From positions 49,930,504 through 49,994,503 of the forward strand of contig CM044958.1 in assembly GCA_024516035.1 (NCBI GenBank): a stretch of 64,000 bases of DNA. The letters are read 5' to 3'. The stretch comes from Bactericera cockerelli (taxonomy: Eukaryota > Arthropoda > Insecta > Hemiptera > Triozidae). A model generated the notes under the pieces. The model saw only the letters and a program-made list of their open reading frames with translations. It did no database searches and was not told where the DNA came from. Positions within the stretch are counted from its first letter, which is position 1; every line of letters starts with the position of its first letter. A program made the position numbers and the translations under genes. Shown here one piece after another: positions 22,511 to 33,440 of the stretch.

Positions 22511-23529
22511 TTGTTAATAATGTTGTTGTTGTTGATAATGTTTTTGCTGTCGTTATTAGACACTTTGATTCGCACCGATTCCTCTAGACACTATTATAAT
22601 ATTATTAAATTCTTTATGAGACAACGGACAACGGACATATGTATGTACAGTGTACACGTACCTATAGCACAAATAACAAAACGAACACAAAGAATAAAAT
22701 TTGCTTGACAATGACGTGAATATAATATGTATGTAAAAAATACATAGTTACAGATTGGTTTGCATAAAAAATACTAAGAAAAGAAAAAAATGTAAACAAT
22801 AAAAAATAATAATAAAATAAAATCACGTTCTTTTTATTTATAATTCTAAGAATAATTATATAATAAAAAAAGGAACTATGTAGGTAAATTTACATTCCAA
22901 ACAGAATAGGTAAAATTACATCCCATGCAACTCTACCATCAAAAAACAAGGTGCCTGGTTCTCCAGGTACCTTAGTGTGATAGTATAGTGCATACTCATG
23001 TTATTTTATTTTATTAATTTTAAGAACTTTGTTATTTATTATGTTATTGTTATGAAGTAATGTACAAATAAAGCACAATTCTTGTTAAAAAAAAAAAAAA
23101 TAATATAATATACACATTTATGTCCTTACCAAAGGGCGGGGTTATTGCCTATGGCCCCACCTCTTCCACCCAACCCTTTGGAAATATTTTCCACCCAACC
23201 CTTTTTTTCATTATATTTTTAATATTAATAATACTTTGTGTCCTATTTTTACGGCCTAAGTAGGAAGTAATACTCGTATCATGTGGTCAAAATCCCAAAC
23301 GGAAGGATAACTTGTTATGTTCTGGATGGTTTTCGGACCTCTTGTGTCTAGAGTATAAGCACTGGACTACTGTAGTTTCTCAGAGGCGTTCTCCTCGAAA
23401 CGACCGTTTCCATTGATAGATTACCAGACCGAAGTGACGCCGACGCCTACACCACTAAGGTATCGGGAAAGACTGGTCTATTTTTTTTATTTTTATGATA
23501 ATATATGAATAATTACAGAAAAAAAAACA
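22511..23529. other. Receptor intron: decayed LINE end and SINE A remnant
   Basis: AT-rich. Contains the minus-strand LINE 3' end at 23105-23205 and a badly decayed family A SINE at about 23240-23474 (gtggtcaaaatcccaaacgg and ggataacttgtta remain). The open frame at 22478-22708 is not supported. Confidence 0.45.
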
Positions 23530-23745
23530 AACGTCAATGGTGCGTTGAATGCACCGGTGTTCGTAGAATCACTGAAGTTAAGCGACGTCCAGCGAGGTAA
23601 AAAAATTGTGATGCTGGAATTCCGGCCCAACCCAGGCTGGGGGAGGTTAATTTGAGAAGCTACTTTGTATGTTTCCTGGGAATGGAGGGCAGTTCTCCCG
23701 TCGTGATATGACCATGCGGCTGAAAGCGAAGTTAAAAAAAAACGA
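23530..23745 (+). mobile_element. 5S-rRNA-headed SINE, internally deleted
   Basis: Head with gcaccggtgttcgtag and actgaagttaagcgacgtcc, as in 5S rRNA. The TTGGATGGGTGACC part is missing. The core follows (cccaggctgggggaggttaa), then gaatggagggc, ending tcgtgatatgaccatgcggc. Confidence 0.78.
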
Positions 23746-23827
23746 CCAAATACAATACTTTCTATACCTTATAGGTAAGCGAGAATTCCCTAGGTGCAGC
23801 AACTATCCCAATGAGCTTTGGTCATAT

Positions 23828-24175
23828 AATGAAACCTTACAGGAAGGTTAAACATGAGTTGAATTCATGATGAATAATGAAGATGTAAATAGTAAAAACA
23901 ACAGACATGAGATGAAACCTTACAAGAAGGTTACACATGCGTTGAACTCATGTTGAAGATAGAGATGTAAATAGTAAAAACAACAGACATGAGATGAAAC
24001 CTTACAAGAAGGTTACACATAAGTTGAATTCATGTGGAAGAATGAAGATGTAAATAGTAAAAACAACAGACATGAGATGAAACCTTACAAGAAGGTAAAA
24101 GAGGAGTTGAATTCATGTTGAAGAATGAAGATGAAAAAATTGTAAATAGTAAAAACAACAGACATGAGATGAGGA
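23828..24175. repeat. 84-bp minisatellite, four units
   Basis: Four direct units of about 80-92 bp. Each starts atgaaaccttacaagaaggt and ends aacaacagacatgag. Length differs by small indels, and the fourth has an extra aaaaaattg. No shared coding frame. Confidence 0.88.
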
Positions 24176-24522
24176 AAAATACCGCAAATATTTTTCTGCG
24201 TACAAGCGTGAGTACTTCAAGTTTTCGAGAGCAGAAACCAAGCAATTGATGAACTTTGAAGGGAAATACATAGATAGTATAAATACCTAGATAAAAATTA
24301 GAAGAAGAAAAAATAAAAAGAGAGAAAAAAAAAAAAATGCGGGAGAGAGAAAAAAGCTCAACAGGATGTAGTTTAAGTGGAAGAAAAAAATTAATTTAGG
24401 TTGAGCAAACAATATTCATCAGAAGTTTTTTAATATTTTTTTTTTCTGTAAAATTATGAAACAAGATGGTTGTTGTTTGTGCTGTTGCATATTGTAGTAA
24501 AACTTGGACAAAACAGTATTTC

Positions 24523-24665
24523 CGCGTGGCCAGTTGAAGTAGGGCACTAGGATTGCACGCTCGGTTGTCTGGGTTCGAATCCCCGCTGGGTAGAGAATTT
24601 CGTCATTGTATTTTGGATGTCCCGGGTAATATTTGAAGCATACCACAGTAACAATAAAGTCTTTG
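24523..24665 (+). mobile_element. tRNA-headed SINE, family H
   Basis: A-box-like region near ggccagttgaagtagggc, B box gggttcgaatccccgctggg, then a body with tttggatgtcccgggta and a tail near gtctttgttgtaaag. Only copy seen in the window. Confidence 0.6.
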
Positions 24666-25291
24666 TTGTAAAGTCACTACAAATTCAATCATCGCTCTCT
24701 GTTTAAAAGCAAAAATAATTAAATTATTTATTTAAAAAAAAAAAATGTATCCGGGGTTAAGTGGCAGAGGCTTTACTTCGCCCCGGATTACAAAACAATT
24801 GGAAATAAAATTAATAATGTTCTTTATTTTTTGTACATATTTCTATGTTCTTTTACATTTATTGTTATTAAATTGTTGTTGTTGATTGTTTTGTAACAAA
24901 AATAAGATATATATACTCGTAAATAAATAAAAATATTCTGCAAACTTTAAAATAAAACATCATCAACGTATTGACCGTCTCTGTAAAAAAAAAAAATCAA
25001 CACCACGGGTGTCAAAGAGCAAATACCACACCCTGAAATTTTCAAATAACAATGACCTACGTCAAAACTTGACGTGAACACAAATATTGAATCGACACAT
25101 ACACAACTGAGGATTAAAGTGGGATCCCGCAGTCATGAACAATGATGAATGTTATTATGAAACGTGTGGAAAAAGCTTGTATGTATAAAGTCGTACATAA
25201 AAATGTATTTTCATAGGTTTTCTATATAACTTTCTATAGGTTGTTTCTATATAAAAAATATTTTTTTAATTTTTTTATTTATATTTAATAA

Positions 25292-25430
25292 TAATTTTCC
25301 TCACGAGGTATGAGTGGACCCCGAATATCCAAGTACAGAGCAGAAAAATTTCCAACCCGCTTTGTATCGAACCCAGGTCATTATGCGTGCAATAACTAGC
25401 GCGCTAACTCACTCGGCCACGGTGACTACT
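25292..25430 (-). mobile_element. SINE family C, 3'-truncated
   Basis: Minus strand: GGCCGAGTGAGTTAGCGCGC head, the B-box region partly decayed (ggttcgatacaaag), body ending at cctcgtgaggaaaa. The usual tail is absent. Confidence 0.75.
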
Positions 25431-25480
25431 TCGAATTTAATTTAATCTAGTAAAATAGAATTTATTTTTATTTTTTGTAG

Positions 25481-25981
25481 AAAAAGAAAAATGCGTATCT
25501 AATACTTCTCTCATTCATGTCTTCAATTCACATTCCGTCTACACTCGAACCTGTAGGACTCTGCCGTGAAGACGGCAAACGCCCCGACGGAATTAGTTTG
25601 GTTCCTTGGTCATGTGGAAAAATGCTTGTTTGGGACTGCACTTGCACCAATACATTGGCAGACTCATACCTACAACAAACGGCCAGATCAGTGGGAGCAG
25701 CAGCAGAGGAAGTTTCAAAGAGAAAAATGATTAAATATCGAAATATCATTGAACAAAATTTTATCTTCAAACCCTTAGCATTTGAAACCATGGGACCCTG
25801 GGGAAGCGAGACGAAAGAGTTTGTGCGAGACGTTGGGAGAAAATTGGTGCATGTAACGGGAGATCCCAAATCAAAAATCCACCTGAAACAGCGACTTAGC
25901 CTGGCGGTGCAGCGGGGGAATGCAGCAAGTATGCTTTCGGCTCTTCCCTCAGCTGAGTTTGTAGAAGTCTACGATCTCTAA
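25481..25981 (+). CDS. Restriction-like-endonuclease-type ORF, probable retroelement remnant
   Basis: The frame is open from 25481, directly after an acceptor-like tttttgtag, with the first ATG at 25517 (154 residues from there). The protein begins with a block TLEPVGLCREDGKRPDGISL, followed by LVWDCTC. RPDG (residues 22-25) and WDxT (39-42) have the spacing of a PD-(D/E)xK nuclease core, as in the restriction-like endonuclease domain of R2-type LINEs. It ends with an alpha-helical stretch (QRLSLAVQRGNAASMLS) and LPSAEFVEVYDL. Proteins with this block are widespread as uncharacterised fragments in invertebrate genomes, often beside reverse transcriptases (recalled, not checked). Codon composition is more GC-rich than its surroundings. 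There is no stop inside, so a recent insertion or a retained gene are both possible. Catalytic status is unknown. Confidence 0.6.
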   Translation, partial: KKKNAYLILLSFMSSIHIPSTLEPVGLCREDGKRPDGISLVPWSCGKMLVWDCTCTNTLADSYLQQTARSVGAAAEEVSKRKMIKYRNIIEQNFIFKPLAFETMGPWGSETKEFVRDVGRKLVHVTGDPKSKIHLKQRLSLAVQRGNAASMLSALPSAEFVEVYDL

Positions 25982-26049
25982 TTTTATTATTGTATTATTT
26001 ACATTTAAATATACTTCTCTCTAAACTGCTGATTAGGTACTGAATTTAC

Positions 26050-26211
26050 TGATGGCTGGTTCTATCAATGAATGACAAAACCGAGGTTTGGCTTTTCACT
26101 GTTTATAGGCACACTAGCGCTAATTTCAGAAAAAAATTTGGAACTAGCGTTTTGAATCCGAGATTCGTACCAAACCGAGGTTTCGTAAAATTGATAGAAC
26201 CGGCTATGATG
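26050..26211. mobile_element. MITE with GGYTGGTTCTATCAAT ends
   Basis: About 160 bp. The left end ggctggttctatcaatgaat with aaaaccgaggtttgg is inverted against the right end ccaaaccgaggtttcg and attgatagaaccggc. It lies just downstream of the 25481-25981 frame. A fragment at 28683-28705 shares aaaaccgaggtttt. Confidence 0.7.
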
Positions 26212-26479
26212 AATGTTTTCGTTCAACAAAACTTCCTTTGATCTTTACGGCTCTGAATCGGATTGCGTTCGACTCAATAAATTGTTGTTTAACATGTTGA
26301 TCAATACATCCACACCGCAGGAAACATTGTAGAACAACATGTTGAAATACACGTGGGAACGAGGCTTTGAATGTCCCCTAGAATTGATTCTAAAAAAAAC
26401 TTGCACACTTTGTTTATTTATGTATATTGTTTGACTTGTCTGAAATATTTGGACATTTCACATTGTCAACGGCACTGAA

Positions 26480-26565
26480 ACTGTTATCACTTTTCAAAGT
26501 GATGAATGATGGTCAAAACATGACGAGTAGTCATATCAGAATATTATCAATAATTATTTGAATAC
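26480..26565 (-). repeat. Dispersed repeat shared with 28988-29065
   Basis: The complement contains gataatattctgatatgact and gtcatgttttgac, matching 28988-29065 on the plus strand with moderate divergence. Class unknown. Confidence 0.5.
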
Positions 26566-26946
26566 TCTTGACTCCTTCTTCACTAATTTTTTACAATACT
26601 GCGGGTAGGGTTTCTAGCAGGTCCTTGGTTCGAGGCCATCGATGTGGAAATTTATTTTCATTTAATATATTTGCTAGTGTGTACCAGATGCACCTTTTGA
26701 AAAAATCAAACTCAGTAGCAGCTGAATACTTTGGGGTGTAATTAATAGACGTTTTTGTAATACCTCTGTGGCGCCAAGTCTCGGATTTCGTACTGTCTAA
26801 GATAGGAAAAACCGATGCCAAGCAATGACTTAAGTTATCTGTTTTTGTCAATTAATTTTGTCCTTAAACACAAAAAGAACAAAGGAAATGAAAGAACTTT
26901 TGAATTCTACTCGGGTAGTATAAATAAGTTTCCATTTTTATATTTA

Positions 26947-27060
26947 CCTCCACCGACCTTAGTAGTTTGATCGATAAGGAGGAGTACTTGTAACCTGGAG
27001 GTCGGTGGTTCAAGTCTCATGTTTAGGAATAATTTAGTAAAGCTAGTTTGAGTAGTTGTG
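26947..27060 (+). mobile_element. tRNA-headed SINE, family F
   Basis: accgaccttagtagtttgat head, ggtcggtggttcaagtctc B box, tail ending gagtagttgtgatcc. Sense-orientation copy of the family. Confidence 0.65.
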
Positions 27061-27638
27061 ATCCACACAAATACGATAGGTACCTCAACCATAAAGATGT
27101 TTACATAATAACGAAAACAATACTTTCGATTTTAAAACTAGAAATTTATTGGAAGTTATATATTATGAAATTATTATTAATACAATTTTTGTGTCAAACG
27201 TCATGGATTTTGGGTAATGGCTCTGAAAATTCTATGAGCGATAAAAATGGAAAAACTACCTCAAACACAGCATGTAAATTTATTACACCCGATAAAAATT
27301 CATATGGTGTAAATAAAAAACATAAAATAATACACATCCTTAAAATTCGAATGAAAATCTAAGACTATAAAAGTGCGAGATGCAGGAGAAAATTTTCCTC
27401 AGCCCTTTCCGGGGAGGTGGGACATTATGTGTCCAACCTGGAAAAGTTTCAATAAAATCTCACGGCAAATGATGGGAATTGAGTTCATTGCATATACAAA
27501 CTTCTTTTCTACTTGAATGAAAATTAAATCATTTTCTTTCAATGTAGTTTCAACTATTCTGGAGTGTGTTTCAAAGTCATTTCAAATTGATCTATCAGTG
27601 TCACAAAAAAATTACTAACAGTTTTTTTTTTTTAAGAT
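27061..27638. other. No supported feature
   Basis: Contains a decayed foldback-family terminus (27118-27158, tactttcgattttaaaac). The 104-codon frame at 27048-27362 has no recognisable domain and AT-driven composition. Confidence 0.4.
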
Positions 27639-27925
27639 GAGTGTTTCACAGCCTTTTTTTAATTTCGTAGCCATGAAACAGGATCTACTGTAGACACTTG
27701 TGGTCTGTGTTGTAGCCTGCCTATCCCATAGTATGCCTCCCCTCTTATGGGCGAGAAGTGACACAATACTTCCCATTTAGGTGCTGGGTCAACACGAGCG
27801 CACCGAAAGGTATCCCTTACAATCATTTGTAACCAAATTAAGCATACAAATTTTTCTCGGCACGGGGGATCAAACCCAGGACCTTCCGCATGGCAAGCGA
27901 GTGCTTAACCACTGAGCTAATTCTC
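27639..27925 (-). mobile_element. tRNA-headed SINE, family D
   Basis: Best full-length copy of the family. The minus-strand head has CAGTGGTTAAGCACTCGC and B-box-like GGGTTTGATCCCCC. The central block with gggcgagaagtgacac and the tail gagtgtttcacagcc are present. Confidence 0.83.
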
Positions 27926-28313
27926 AGAATAGATTAGGAACAATTATTTTTTCCATTAATTTTTGTTTGATTTTCTAAATTTCAGGAAATATAGGTGGTA
28001 CGAGTAACTATTTTCACCTGGTAACTTTTTCTTCTATTCAGTAAATGAATAAAATACAACCGGGTTTGGAATCAAGAGGCAAAAATACATTTATATGATT
28101 CAATACCCAATACTTTTTTATGTTAAATAAATAAGAAGGTATCGAAATACTATCACACCTCATACATGTATGAGAAAATAAAAAAATCTTCCATGTTGAA
28201 GGATATTTTTTAGTTACTCCATACCCAATACATACTTGTTTTTACTCAAATATTCAAGTTCAGCATCTGGAAGGGTTAAACTTGAATGATTATTGCTCCT
28301 CATAGTTCACATT

Positions 28314-28591
28314 TCAGTGAAAAGTTTTCACTTGACGCTTCAGAAGAGAAAATTGCGCATTAGTTGTGACGCGCGTGAGAAAAGTGCGCGTCATTTGCGT
28401 CGAGTGTGGGTTTGTTCGGTCGTCAATTGCGTCCCTCAAAATGGTTCGTCAGGTCGTTAGGTAGACCATTATTCCGAGCCATTTGCGTGAAAACAGTCCA
28501 CCATTACTTCCCAAGATTGTTTCAACATGGAGGCGTAATCGGCTCGTGTTACACAGTTGATACGCCTATAAAAAATAATGATGTGGAAGCC
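28314..28591 (+). other. Possible first exon or CpG-rich transcribed segment
   Basis: About 280 bp visibly richer in CpG than the AT-rich surroundings (gtgacgcgcgtgag, gcgcgtcatttgcgtcgag). It begins near an Inr-like tttcagtg and ends at a good donor, cctc/gtaagttt. A frame from 28406 stays open across it (GTG start) but has no recognisable domain. It could be a promoter plus 5' non-coding exon of an unseen plus-strand gene, or an old GC-rich insertion. Confidence 0.25.
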
Positions 28592-28858
28592 TCGTAAGTT
28601 TATTTTTATTATCCTTTATTATTAGTAAGACATATACAATATATCTATTGGTTATAAACAAGCTGGTACATATTTGTTATAGCAAAACCGAGGTTTTGCT
28701 AAGAACGCCTCTGAGAAAAGACTTTAATTTAGAAAAGAAAAAAATTAAACGAAATTTATCTCCCAACTTCGATGTTTGTGTGCTTTTAAACCCAAGACTT
28801 ATGCTGGAGTGTTCAGTCACTAACAGACTGATTTAGCACGGCCATTAACTATAAGAAT

Positions 28859-28912
28859 TTTGAGGAAGAGATTGCCATAAGCAATAATCCCACCCTTTAG
28901 TTAAGACATGGA
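28859..28912 (+). mobile_element. LINE 3'-end fragment
   Basis: gaggaagagattgccataag, then caataatcccaccctttag. Same terminus as 21030-21205. Confidence 0.5.
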
Positions 28913-29557
28913 TGGCTTCGAACCATGGACCTTCTAGAAACCTTACCCCTAGTGTCATACGATAATTAGTGAAGGAGGCAAGAGCATTCAATAAATTGTT
29001 GATAATATTTTGATATGACTACATGTCATGTTTTGAAGAATCACCATTCATCACTCTGAAAAGTTATGAATGGTGTCTCAAAAACACTAGTTTTTTTGAG
29101 ACACCATTCTTTTACAACGACATTTTGATCAATACTTTTGGAAGTAAACCATTGATTTTAAAAATGAAGCGTTGATTAAATTTATGAAATTGATTATTGT
29201 GACTGATAAATACACCCAAAGTAGCAGTCAGCCTAAGTAATTCAACAGGAAAGATACTCTTTGATCTCTTAACCTTTGGAGGCGTTGAGAAGACGTTAAA
29301 GTACTTGTCTTGTAGGAGAAGTAGGTGGTTCTTCTCCCATAAGGGGGAAGTAGGTAGGTGCTATAGGAGGAAGCATACATGGCTAGGTACCCGTCCCAGA
29401 GGGGTAGGGTACTTGTTCTGAAGACAGGAATATTGAACATCATTAAGTCTCTACAATGAGGTCACAAAATACAAGAAGTGTTTTCAAGTGCAGATAAGAG
29501 ACAAAGTGGAAATTCGAGTCTCGAGAGGACAGGTCGTGCTGCGTAACGCCAAAAACG

Positions 29558-31056
29558 TAAGTAATCGGAAATATTGTGTTCGTTTTTTGGGGGGGGGGGA
29601 AACATTTTTTTATTACGATTTCAATTTTTTCATATTTGGAAGTTTCATAACCTCCTGATCAACTTCCGTTTTGTGTCTGTCTGTCGCTCTGCTAAATACA
29701 TTCCTTATAATGTGTAAATCTCAGAAACTACTGAACAGGTTCTGTACACAAACATAATTATAGGAGACGTATTGTATAAAATAATTTATAGGGTACCATT
29801 TTAAGTTTACTAACTTTGCACAAGCGATTCTAGGAGATAGAGACCATGGGTCTTAACTCTATAACTTTTTACTTATACGCTTATAGCTCGTGAAATTTGA
29901 TGAAATTGTCTATTTATATGCATATTAGTGTTTTAGACAGTGCATTTGTAAAAAAAAAAGTTAATTAAAATATGATTTAGCTCTGATATTTAAGAAAATC
30001 CAATAATTTGGACCAAAAATTAAAAAAATAAGGTCTACGACTTGCCGATACAGATTTTTTTTGTTGAATCTAGAACGTATAAAAACGCTATTTTACCATA
30101 TTACACGAATTTGAAGAAAATCTGTTAAGCGGAGTTACAAGTAACAGTATAAAATCTCAAAATGGCCAAGTTTTTACAATGTGAACCAATCACGAGGAAG
30201 AATTGTGTCCATAATTGGCAGTGTATTATATATTTCTTTTTTTGGTTATGACGGTACAATAACATTGTGCCTTTAGGCTTGAAATAATAAGATTTTTTGT
30301 TGTTCCAATAACAAAAACACTGCCAATTATGGACACAATACTTCCTCGTGATTGCTTCATATTGTAAACACGTGCCAATTTTGAGATTTTATAGAAAATT
30401 ACTTATATCTCCAAAACGGCTCAACCGATTTTCTTCAAATTTGTTTTATATGGTAGAATAAACGTTTTCTCTACATTCTAAATTCCACAAAAAATTCTGT
30501 ATTGGCAAGTCGTGGTCCTTATTTTTTTACATTTTTGTCCAAATTTTCGGATTTTCTTAAATATCAGAGTCAAATTATAATTAATTTTAAAATAAATATA
30601 AATAATCTATGTAAAACAATAATATGCATATTCTTACAAAATTTCATTAAAATCGGGTTTTACCGTTCACGAGATATAAGCGTTTAAGTAAAAAGTTAGT
30701 GGTCAGGCGCATGGTCTCTTTCACCCAGAACCGCTAGTATGAATTCGATGAATTTGAAATGGGACCATCTACAGAATGTCTCCTAGATGTGTGCAAAATT
30801 TCATCAAAATCGGTCGAGTAGTTTCCGAGATTTGCGGGTTACAAGGAATCGTTTTAACAGACAGACCGACAGACCGACAGACCGACAGACCGACAGACCG
30901 ACAGACCGACAGACGGACACAAAACCAAATTTACTCAGTAGGTCATGAAACGTCCAGAAATATGAAAAAAATTGAAATCGGAGCAAAAAAATATTTTTTT
31001 TTACAAAAACGAACACAATACTTCCGATTTCTAATATTAGAAATTTCTCGGAAGTA
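29558..31056. mobile_element. 1.5-kb foldback element, copy 1
   Basis: Two arms of about 690-730 bp in opposite orientation (29558-30220 and 30310-31056) around a loop of about 90 bp. Both arms end at the loop with the complement or sense of cactgccaattatggacac. The outer right end is cttccgatttctaatatt followed by ttctcggaagtaa, itself a hairpin; the left end is more decayed. A GACAGACC microsatellite sits in the same place in each arm. No transposase-like frame. Copy 2 is at 49732-51317; single-arm copies are at 46372-46706, 47572-47880 and 56060-56685. Confidence 0.78.
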
Positions 31057-31236
31057 AAATTAAGCGTTGCAATCTCAACGTTAAAAATTCCAGCAAAAAC
31101 ATGGCAGTTTTTTTCTCCCCAGTCCGTGTTTTAGGTCTTAGGTTTGCCAACTTGTTAGAAAATGTGTTCCCTCAAGTGGCCTGCCTTGTCATGTTGATAG
31201 CTGACGAATCTTGTCGAGTTGATAATATTCTAATAT

Positions 31237-31455
31237 GGGAACTATTATATTCATTATTATTGCTCAGGTTATCTCCTGTCGAGGGTGTAAAGCACCCCCG
31301 AGAGGGTGTTACACCAGGAGCGGCTCTATGATCAAGTTTCCTGGTGTTGTTCTGTTCACAATGTGGGGAGGATATTAATTAGTTGGTGAACTTGATTATC
31401 TATGACCTGGCCATTCCCCTTGATGGTCCCATCATTAATCTTATAAGAATCATTT
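31237..31455 (+). mobile_element. Unclassified repeat, uninterrupted copy
   Basis: gctcaggttatctcctgtcg, then ctatgatcaagtttcctggt, then ggccattccccttgatggt. The same sequence recurs at 35985-36605, where two SINEs split it. It has a small inverted core (gtgtaaagcacccccgagagggtgttacac). Class unknown. Confidence 0.7.
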
Positions 31456-31591
31456 TTATTATTATTATCATTATGATTTTTCAGCAACTCTATTGATCTA
31501 TTTTGTCACAGGAGAAACAGGTAGGCAATTTAATATTTTTAGTATGAACTCATCTGAAGATCTCACGACCGTGATCTGAAATAATGTAGGC

Positions 31592-31592
<1 letters not shown>

Positions 31593-31629
<37 letters not shown>
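31593..31629. repeat. Poly-T tract
   Basis: About 37 consecutive T on the plus strand, followed by a short A/T palindrome (catttttt, gaaaaaaaaatg). Confidence 0.9.
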
Positions 31630-31741
31630 CATTTTTTGAAAAAAAAATGAAATTTTTTTTAATGAAGTCTTTGTGTTATAGAATAAATATCTTCATAACA
31701 TTCATTCAAAGGTTATAGGCCAGGGTCCTCTTTGTGACCGC

Positions 31742-31795
31742 ACTTGTCATGTCCCGGCTGGGTTTCGAACCCGCGAGCTCTGGTATCTGGATTAA
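31742..31795 (-). mobile_element. SINE family A head fragment
   Basis: cttgtcatgtcccggctggg and tttcgaacccgcgagctc match the B-box region of family A. The rest is missing. Confidence 0.6.
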
Positions 31796-32765
31796 AAAAA
31801 AAAAAAACAAAAAATGTAGGCGTATGTGGGATAGTAGATACTAGCTGAATCTAAGAAAACTTCGTTATAACATGAAATTCCTATTTTAATTTTTGGGCCC
31901 GCCCCCTCTTCCGCAAAAAAATCCTGGATACAGCCTTTATTATTATAGACTGGTTGGATTTCAAGAAGAGGAGCACCAACTATCACACTGAACTTTATTT
32001 AGATCTATTGTGACCTTTGGATAAGATCTAAAAGAGGATGACTTTTTTGATGTTGAAAAGATGAGGATTTCCAGAATACAAACAAGTTTAGTAAAATGAA
32101 TAGGATCCTGAATTAATACCTACAACAGTTTGACGGATTTTTTTTTTTATTAACTAAGAAAAAACTTTGAAACTGACGTATTGCTGTTTCGCTGTAAGAC
32201 CAGAGATATACAGTTTTATTGTAAAACGTTGCTGCCCACATATTTGAAGGTTGCTCAAAAACACAGCATATCAATCAATACATTTTTTCTTTTCAAAAAT
32301 AATTTATCTATAATAATAATAATAAATACCGTTAATTAGCACAAACATGATACAAAAGTCAAATTTGAAATACAAAATAATTGAAATAATTCTCCATTAT
32401 CTATTATTTTAGTTTTATATTCATACAAAAAACATCATGTAAATAGACCTTATAATAAAGCTATAATTATGTTTTCAATAAATAAATATAACTAATACAT
32501 AAGAGTACATCTTTTTTTTTTAATACATAATTATTTTCTTTTTCTTTCTTAATGATTTTCTCAATTTCTTTCTTAACTATACTAGTATAGATAGCGTTAA
32601 TGGCAGGTTGGCGTTATTTATGTATGTATCGGTGAAATACATCAGAGATACATTATTGTATTGACAAAAAGATTCAAAGTAACGTTACGAAAATTGCACA
32701 TTGCATAATCTTTAATTGTCAGGCGTTTATAAAAAATCTCACCTCGCGACTAATCAAAGATTTAG
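31796..32765. other. Receptor intron, no gene recognised
   Basis: Includes about 70 bp at 31940-32010 (gactggttggatttcaaga, atttagatct) similar to 53520-53590. The rest is AT-rich with nothing supported. Confidence 0.4.
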
Positions 32766-33012
32766 CCAGCCAGCGTCGATGGCATGTTGAATACACCGGT
32801 TCCCTTCAGAACACCGAAGTTAAGCGACATCCAGCGAGGATAAGACTTGGATGGGTGACCATTCAAATTCTAATTCTCGTGACGCTGGCTTTTCCCGGCC
32901 CCACTCAGGCTGGGTGAGGTCAATGTGAGTAGCAGGTTTGTGAGTTTCCTGCGAATGGAGGGTAAAACCCCCGTCGTGATATGACCATGGCAGTTGAAAG
33001 CGACGTTAACAC
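32766..33012 (+). mobile_element. 5S-rRNA-headed SINE, best copy
   Basis: The head carries the promoter-bearing half of 5S rRNA: tacaccggttcccttcagaa, caccgaagttaagcgacatc and acttggatgggtgacc in the normal 5S order and spacing. The core follows (aggctgggtgaggtcaatg, tgcgaatggagggtaaaac), then a 3' part tcgtgatatgaccatgg and gaaagcgacgtta. This fits SINE3-class elements transcribed from a 5S-type internal promoter (established knowledge of the class). Confidence 0.85.
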
Positions 33013-33309
33013 GTTCGTTACCGAACGGCCATATGTGGATGTTTTTGTGTTTTTCTGTGGGACCAAAACACACATGTGGCTGTTATCAAAATTTTAACGA
33101 GGGACCGGACAACCATATATGGCCTTTTTGAGGTAGGTTGTTAGTATTAGAACAGATATAGGATCGATTCTTGTACAAATACGATGCGGAATATGCCAAA
33201 AAAATAATTTTGCTACCCAGGATGCAACTGCGACTTTACCGCCTGGTCCCTACGTAAAACTTGAAAAAATTGGCTTGGTAACGAACGTGTTAAAACCCCA
33301 CTTAAAAAA

Positions 33310-33440
33310 AAAGTCACAACTACGATCGAGGTCATAGTTTTTGTATGGGTGGACATTCAAATTCGAACCGTCGCGTCGCGCGTCGTGATGATTCCGATGG
33401 CTATTACCGGCCCAACACATGCTGGGTGAGGTTAATGTAA
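33310..33440 (+). mobile_element. 5S-type SINE, left part of a split copy
   Basis: Decayed head (tatgggtggacattcaaatt) and core (ggcccaacacatgctgggtg, aggttaatgt). It stops where the LINE begins; the missing right part reappears at 35160-35235. Confidence 0.65.

Noticed and set aside
32766..32870. True 5S rRNA gene
   Set aside because: Only the internal 5S segment is present, diverged, and it continues into a SINE core instead of a 5S 3' end with terminator.
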